Below, in pieces: positions 58,558 through 64,000 of a DNA stretch of 64,000 nucleotides. The stretch is taken from the NCBI GenBank assembly GCA_030430365.1, contig JAUIFP010000004.1:19420-83419 (forward strand). Direction: 5' to 3'. This DNA is from Alphaproteobacteria bacterium (GTDB lineage Bacteria > Pseudomonadota > Alphaproteobacteria > Sphingomonadales > Sphingomonadaceae). Each line of letters starts with the position of its first letter. Within the stretch, counting starts at the first letter, position 1. The translations under genes were made by a program, and so were the position numbers. The notes under the pieces were generated by a model. That model was not told the origin of the DNA. It saw nothing but the letters and a program-made list of their open reading frames with translations, and did no database searches.

Positions 58558-59202
58558 TCATTTTTCGGTCATCGAGTTTTTCGCGACAGATTGGAAATAG
58601 GCCATGGTGCCCAATTCGATGGCTACCGGAGCACCGATCCCCAAAACGATCGCGACGACATGCACGATCGGCCGCAGGCCCGATGACGGCCGGGCACCTT
58701 GTGTATCGGAGGAAAGCGGATCCGTTCCGATACTCATTAGCGACGATAGAGTGACGCCGGCTGGGCCACGATCTCGATAGGCCAGCAACGGCAGAAAACT
58801 GTCCAGCCTGGCCAGTACGATAATCCCGTTGAATGCAATCGCGAGCAGTCCGACGATCAAGCCGACTGTCCCGCCATTGATCACCAGCATGACATAAGCA
58901 ATTGCGAAGGTGACTGGAAAAGCCAGCAGCGCGGCCAGAGGCACGAACCTGTTTGCCAGCAACGCGGCGCCAGTCACCAATTCCACCGCCTTCACCACTG
59001 CAAACAGCCCGGTATTCTCCAGCGCCGTGATCAATTCGCGGCCCAACGGAGATGAGCCTGGCGGCGGCGGAGTGAAGGCCACAAAGTGATTGATTCCATT
59101 GAAAAAGAACCAACCACCGAAAAAGAATTGTATCACATAGGATGTGACCACGAACGCGCGCGCCGCTCGGCCCGCACCTTCAGACTCAATTGCCTGCGCC
59201 AC
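58558..59202 (-). CDS. DoxX-like integral membrane protein
   Basis: FFFGGWFFFNGINHF; LFAVVKAVELVTGAALLANRFVPLAALLAFPVTFAI. Confidence 0.65.
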   Translation of the reverse strand: MAQAIESEGAGRAARAFVVTSYVIQFFFGGWFFFNGINHFVAFTPPPPGSSPLGRELITALENTGLFAVVKAVELVTGAALLANRFVPLAALLAFPVTFAIAYVMLVINGGTVGLIVGLLAIAFNGIIVLARLDSFLPLLAYRDRGPAGVTLSSLMSIGTDPLSSDTQGARPSSGLRPIVHVVAIVLGIGAPVAIELGTMAYFQSVAKNSMTEK

Positions 59203-59264
59203 GACGAAACCTCTCCTTCACCATCACCTGATCAATCCACCTGCGCGCATTTGCGCGCCTGACG

Positions 59265-59813
59265 TCAAAGCTCGCCGGTCACGAAAGTCGGCATGCCGCC
59301 TTGGTTGATGATCGTGCGGCTGGTGATCATCCAGACGCCGTCTTGCTTCTCGAAGGTCGTTTCTTCGGTGCCCTGCTCTACCAGGCGAGGCGCGGTGTAG
59401 ACGTTGTCGTTGATGTAGCCGGTCCACACCGTGCGCATTCTGGCCGTGTTGCCGTTAATCTCGATGCGCGGGTTCGACAGGGTGATGTGATAGGTGCTGT
59501 CTTTCAGAATGCGCGGATCCGTTTCCGTCGTATACAGGCCGCGGATCGCTTCCCGGCCTTCGAAACGAGCGGTATTGACCTGCAGAACGGCATCTTCGGT
59601 GAAATAATCTCCGATATCGTGGCGCACATTTTCCGTCAGCAGCGCATAATATTCAGTCATCATATCCTCGACCTGGATGCGGTCGAGCAAATCTTCCTGG
59701 CTGAGCGGTGCGCTGCGAGCCAATGCAGGTTGTGACGGAGCAAGAACGGCCAGCGCGGCGGCCGTCAGCAACGCCTTGGAACACCATTTCTTGCCAGCAA
59801 TCTTATGCGACAT
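59265..59813 (-). CDS. Exported SnoaL-like (NTF2 superfamily) protein
   Basis: Signal peptide MSHKIAGKKWCSKALLTAAALAVLAPSQPALA; DRIQVEDMMTEYYALLTENVRHDIGDYFTEDAVLQV...FEKQDGVWMITSRTI. Confidence 0.8.
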   Translation of the reverse strand: MSHKIAGKKWCSKALLTAAALAVLAPSQPALARSAPLSQEDLLDRIQVEDMMTEYYALLTENVRHDIGDYFTEDAVLQVNTARFEGREAIRGLYTTETDPRILKDSTYHITLSNPRIEINGNTARMRTVWTGYINDNVYTAPRLVEQGTEETTFEKQDGVWMITSRTIINQGGMPTFVTGEL

Positions 59814-59891
59814 AACTTTTCTCCCAAATATCTGATAATTATTATAAAAACTCGATTGCGCTGCAAAATCGGGACTTGCCCGATTCCGCCT

Positions 59892-60305
59892 TCAATGAGG
59901 CTGGCCTTTGCGCACATCGTCCCAATGCTCGACGATCATCCCGTCTTCGAAACGGAACATGTCGAATGAATATCCAATGTAAGTTTGGCCGGGCATGTCG
60001 GGTTCGGGAACGTCGAGATCCCAGACGAGCGTAACCAGGTCGCCATCGGCAAAGGCATGGATCAACCGCTTGGTTGTATGCGGCACGGCCTCCGGCGCCT
60101 TGGCTTTCTCCGCAGCAAGTTCCTTCACAGCTTCGTACAAGAAGTCTCGCCCGGGCGGCACGGCCGGATTGTGCTGCACATAATCCGGTGAGATGTATTT
60201 CAGCACCGCCTCCGGCTTGTACTCAACAATCACCTCTTGCCACATGTCGATCGCAAGCTGCTTGTTGCGCTTCTCGCCTGGCGTGTCGTTCCCACTTTCA
60301 GCCAA
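59892..60305 (-). CDS. SnoaL-like (NTF2 superfamily) protein
   Basis: DYVQHNPAVPPGRDFLYEAVKEL...DGMIVEHWDDVRKGQPH. Confidence 0.87.
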   Translation of the reverse strand: MAESGNDTPGEKRNKQLAIDMWQEVIVEYKPEAVLKYISPDYVQHNPAVPPGRDFLYEAVKELAAEKAKAPEAVPHTTKRLIHAFADGDLVTLVWDLDVPEPDMPGQTYIGYSFDMFRFEDGMIVEHWDDVRKGQPH

Positions 60306-60404
60306 CTATGTTCTCCCGCTCGAGCTTGTCATTTACCCGCCGGAGCGGGCACGAAATTCTAGATCACTGCTTTTGCGCCTCGGAGGGGCGCGGTTCCGCA
60401 GCTC

Positions 60405-60420
60405 CAAACTTTTTGGTTTG
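60405..60420. promoter_or_regulatory. Putative TetR-type operator (CAAACTTTTTGGTTTG)
   Basis: Divergent promoter between two SnoaL-like genes. Confidence 0.5.
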
Positions 60421-60490
60421 GAAGCGATAACTTGATTTGTATTGTTAGGCAATCGTGTCAGAACATACTGACGAAAATGAGAGGATAAGC

Positions 60491-60916
60491 ATGGAAGACA
60501 AAAAAATCGACACCAGCCGGCACCCGAAAGATCCGCTCGAAGTCATCGAGATTCTGGATACGCTCATCATGGAGCATCGGGCCAAGGAAGCCATCGACCG
60601 GTTCATCTCGGACGACTTCATCGAGCACGACCCGACCGTCCGCGGCGGCGGCAAACAGGGTCTTTACGATTACATGGTCAATGAAGGCTGGGACAAGGAC
60701 AACAACCCCAATGAGGAGCTGGTCGACATTGTTGACCGGCGCTTTGCAAGCGGTGAGTACGTTGTCACGATGCACCACATATTCCGCAACAAGGAAGATC
60801 GCGGAACGATGTATGTCGATGTGTTTCGCGTGGTCGACGGCATGGTGGTTGAACACTGGGACGTCTTCCAGCCCGTCCCGGAAACCACGAATGACAACCC
60901 GCATACGATGTGGTGA
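60491..60916 (+). CDS. SnoaL-like (NTF2 superfamily) protein
   Basis: DFIEHDPTVRGGGKQGLYDYMVNEGWD...DGMVVEHWDVFQPVPETTNDNPHTMW; SD GAGAGGA before ATG 60491. Confidence 0.88.
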   Translation: MEDKKIDTSRHPKDPLEVIEILDTLIMEHRAKEAIDRFISDDFIEHDPTVRGGGKQGLYDYMVNEGWDKDNNPNEELVDIVDRRFASGEYVVTMHHIFRNKEDRGTMYVDVFRVVDGMVVEHWDVFQPVPETTNDNPHTMW

Positions 60917-60925
60917 AGGCCCTCC

Positions 60926-60962
60926 CTCCCCTGCGCCCCGCTTCGGTGCGGGCGCAAGGGAG
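60926..60962. terminator. Hairpin with TTCG loop between convergent genes
   Basis: CTCCCCTGCGCCCCGC-TTCG-GTGCGGGCGCAAGGGAG. Confidence 0.6.
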
Positions 60963-60990
60963 AATGGGACGGGCCGAACGCGGCCTGAGC

Positions 60991-61668
60991 CTAGATGTAA
61001 TTGATACCGTGATCGGCCAATCTGCCTCGCAGATTGAAGACATCAAGGCTGGCCTCGCCCGCTGCCAGCAAGGTCCGCTTTTCCTCTTCCATAGCCTCCC
61101 GCTTGCGCGCGGCTTCGAGCACGGTGGGCGCGTTTTCGCGTTTGACGACGCAGACGCCGTCATCGTCCGCAACGATTACGTCACCAGGCGCCACCTCGGT
61201 GCCTGCGCATGAGATCGGCAAATTGACCGCGCCCAGGCTGGCCTTGATCGTGCCCTGGGAAAAAACGGCCTTGGACCAGACCGGGAAGCCCATATCCTCC
61301 AGCTCCCGCGTGTCGCGCACGCCGGCATCGATCACCAGGCCGCGGCACCCCTTGGCCATCGAAGAAACCGCCAACAGATCGCCAAAATAGCCGTCGCTGC
61401 AAGGCGATGTCGGCGCAACAACCAAAACGTCTCCTTCTGAAAGCTGTTCAAGCGCGACATGAATCATCCAGTTGTCGCCGGGCGGAACGGAGACAGTAAC
61501 GGCAGATCCGGCAATGCGCGCACGGCGGTAGATCGGCCGCATGTAACTGGCCAGAAGCCCGGTGCGCCCCTGCGCTTCGTGAACGGTGGCAACGCCAAGT
61601 TCCGCAAGCCCGGAAACTACGCTTTGCTCCGCTCGTTCGATCTTCTGAACCACCGTTCCTGTAGACAT
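60991..61668 (-). CDS. ligK: 4-carboxy-4-hydroxy-2-oxoadipate aldolase / RraA-family protein (LigK/GalC-like)
   Basis: [52 protein letters not shown]...[43 protein letters not shown]...[16 protein letters not shown]. Confidence 0.75.
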   Translation of the reverse strand: MSTGTVVQKIERAEQSVVSGLAELGVATVHEAQGRTGLLASYMRPIYRRARIAGSAVTVSVPPGDNWMIHVALEQLSEGDVLVVAPTSPCSDGYFGDLLAVSSMAKGCRGLVIDAGVRDTRELEDMGFPVWSKAVFSQGTIKASLGAVNLPISCAGTEVAPGDVIVADDDGVCVVKRENAPTVLEAARKREAMEEEKRTLLAAGEASLDVFNLRGRLADHGINYI

Positions 61669-61912
61669 TGTTCAACTTCCTCGCTTCACTGATATTTGGT
61701 CACGCTGCCGGATGACTGCGATGACTTTGCGCGACCTCGATAATGGCCTCGTGCCGGCCTTTCAAATGCGCACCTTTTCGATTGAATATCATTTCGCCTA
61801 ACCTAATAGAGCGGCACAGCAAAGCGGATAGAGCGCGCCGAACCAATTTGGGTTGGCGCAGATCGCATCGCGATGCTGACGGGGCTATGGGGCGAAAGGG
61901 GGAAAGCGGCCG

Positions 61913-63271
61913 ATGGCACAATCCGGGCTAGGCAGCTCATCCGATCGGAATGCGGCAGAAGGTCAATCCAGCGCCAAGAACGCCTGGATCCTGATCGCGC
62001 TCGCCATAACATTCATGTTCAATTTCCTGGATCGCCAGATCATGGCGTTGCTGGTCACACCGATCAAACGGGATCTGGGGCTGACCGACACGCAGATCAG
62101 CCTGCTGATCGGCTTCGCCTTTGTGATCTTCTATGCGATTGCCGGCATACCGATTTCGCGGCTGGTCGACCGGGGATCGCGCAAGTGGATCATCGGTGTT
62201 GGCGTTGGCTTCTGGAGCCTCATGACGATGGCCTGCGGCCTTGCGCAGAATTTCGTTCAACTCGCCCTCGCCCGCATCGGCCTTGGAATTGGCGAAAGCT
62301 GCAATACACCCTCGACCTATTCCCTCGTCACCGATCTCTTCCCCAGGGAGAAGCTCGCCAGGGCAATCGCGGTCATCAATCTCGGCAATGTGGGCGGGCA
62401 AGGATTCGCCTTTTTCGTCGGCGGATCGCTGATCGTCTGGCTTTCGACGGCACCGTTTGAGGGCATACCGCTTCTGGGCGGCCTGAAGCCCTGGCAGCTG
62501 ACTTTCATGATCCTGGGCCTGCCCGGCATCCTGTGGGCCATCATCTTCGTGACCACCGTGCCCGAACCTCCGCGCAAGAATGAGCTGGGCAGCGGCCAGG
62601 TTGTGCCGAGCCTGATGGATGTGATCCGCTTCATGCTTCGCTGGCGCTGGGTCTATTTCCCCCTGATCCTGGGCATAACGATCAAGGCCATGCTGTCGTT
62701 CGGCGCCGCGATCTGGAGCCCGGCGCTGCTGGAGAGAAAGTTCGGCTGGGAGACTGGTGTCCCCGGCCTCTATCTCGGCCTCATATCGCTCAGCATGATG
62801 CCTCTGGGCTTGCTTGCCGGGGGATGGCTGGCAGACAAGCTCACGGCTCGGGGGCATGACAATGCCAATGCCCTGGTGCTCATGATGGCGATTGCAGCGT
62901 TGCTGCCTTTCGCCATCCTGTTCCCGCTTATGCCCACAGCCGAGCTTGCACTTACCATGCAGGCAGCCAGCTTGTTCTTCGGCGCCGCGGGCACAAGCCC
63001 CGGAAATACTGCGATGCAGCTCATAACCCCGGGCCGCATGCGCGGAACGGTTACTGCCTTCTACATTGCGATCATGAACCTGCTGGGCAACGGATTGGGT
63101 CCGCTCTTCGTTGCGCTGCTGACCGACCGAATCTTCAAGGACGAAGCGATGATTGCCAGTTCAATGGCGATTTCCGCCGCCATCCTGGCGCCGCTGGGAT
63201 TGTTGCTCTGCTGGATAACCTACCGGAATTGCTGGTCCGCCATGGCAGAAGCCCGCCAGCGAAGCGCTTAA
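61913..63271 (+). CDS. MFS transporter
   Basis: FMFNFLDRQIMALLVTPIKRDLGLTDTQISLLIGFAFVIFYAIAGIPISRLVDRGSRK. Confidence 0.9.
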   Translation: MAQSGLGSSSDRNAAEGQSSAKNAWILIALAITFMFNFLDRQIMALLVTPIKRDLGLTDTQISLLIGFAFVIFYAIAGIPISRLVDRGSRKWIIGVGVGFWSLMTMACGLAQNFVQLALARIGLGIGESCNTPSTYSLVTDLFPREKLARAIAVINLGNVGGQGFAFFVGGSLIVWLSTAPFEGIPLLGGLKPWQLTFMILGLPGILWAIIFVTTVPEPPRKNELGSGQVVPSLMDVIRFMLRWRWVYFPLILGITIKAMLSFGAAIWSPALLERKFGWETGVPGLYLGLISLSMMPLGLLAGGWLADKLTARGHDNANALVLMMAIAALLPFAILFPLMPTAELALTMQAASLFFGAAGTSPGNTAMQLITPGRMRGTVTAFYIAIMNLLGNGLGPLFVALLTDRIFKDEAMIASSMAISAAILAPLGLLLCWITYRNCWSAMAEARQRSA

Positions 63272-63301
63272 AGCGGGGCCAAACAGCAGGCAAAGGCCGG
63301 T

Positions 63302-63339
63302 AAAAAAAGAAGCGGCGCAGGCAATTCGCCCGCACCGCT
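63302..63339 (-). terminator. Rho-independent terminator for the ferredoxin gene
   Basis: On the minus strand AGCGGTGCGGGC-GAATT-GCCTGCGCCGCT followed by TCTTTTTTT. Confidence 0.7.
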
Positions 63340-63373
63340 CCCTTATTTCATATTTTCGCAATCGGTGACGCGA

Positions 63374-63691
63374 TCAGTCCTCTTCGGCGATCCTTGCCTT
63401 CAGCCCGTCAAGCTCTTCGGAAAGCGCGATTTGGCAGGACAACCGGGAATTCTCGTCACGATGATCCGAACTGTCGAGCAAATCGGCCTCGTCTTCGCTG
63501 ATCGGAGGCAACTTGTCGGCGAACGCGGGATCGACATGCACATGGCAGGTGGCGCATGACAGGCAGCCGCCACACAGCGCAAGCAATTCGTCGATCCCGG
63601 CATCGCGGATCACTTCCATAAGGCTCAGTCCGGGCTCGAGAGCGAGTTCCCGCTCCGATCCGTCACGTGTCGTGATGAAAACACTAGCCAC
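63374..63691 (-). CDS. 2Fe-2S ferredoxin (adrenodoxin/putidaredoxin type)
   Basis: [49 protein letters not shown] cluster motif. Confidence 0.92.
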   Translation of the reverse strand: MASVFITTRDGSERELALEPGLSLMEVIRDAGIDELLALCGGCLSCATCHVHVDPAFADKLPPISEDEADLLDSSDHRDENSRLSCQIALSEELDGLKARIAEED

Positions 63692-63692
63692 G

Positions 63693-64000
<308 letters not shown>

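Overview
This window looks like an alphaproteobacterial, probably sphingomonad, catabolic island. I assign it from protein families and gene style only; no database search was possible. It holds about 50 supported genes. The 5' end carries an operon of an exported beta-sandwich-like membrane protein, an SSS-family symporter, a 39-aa membrane micropeptide absent from the ORF track, and a truncated aspartate/ornithine-carbamoyltransferase-like gene. From about 3 to 63 kb the genes are dominated by oxidative catabolism: a Rieske oxygenase alpha/beta pair, two Baeyer-Villiger-type monooxygenases, two aldehyde dehydrogenases, a GMC oxidoreductase, a molybdenum hydroxylase (L/S/M) with a MoaD-like protein, many SDR/NmrA reductases, an OYE-type reductase, two DUF6282-like amidohydrolases, an HpcH/HpaI aldolase and a LigK-like aldolase. 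Transport genes are two TonB-dependent receptors, four MFS transporters and one ABC/HlyD export system. Regulators are two MarR proteins and one TetR protein. Three points stand out. (1) There are ten separate NTF2/SnoaL-fold genes (about 13 domains), including a three-domain and a two-domain tandem protein. (2) There are two apparent regulons: a TACTTATCATGTTAA-like motif before operons in the first half, and a CAAACTAATTAGTTTG palindrome before operons in the second half. (3) There are small translationally coupled genes, namely the micropeptide and a MoaD-like protein with an extended GGRA tail. I saw no tRNA, rRNA, CRISPR array or intact mobile element. The substrate of the pathway cannot be determined from sequence alone.
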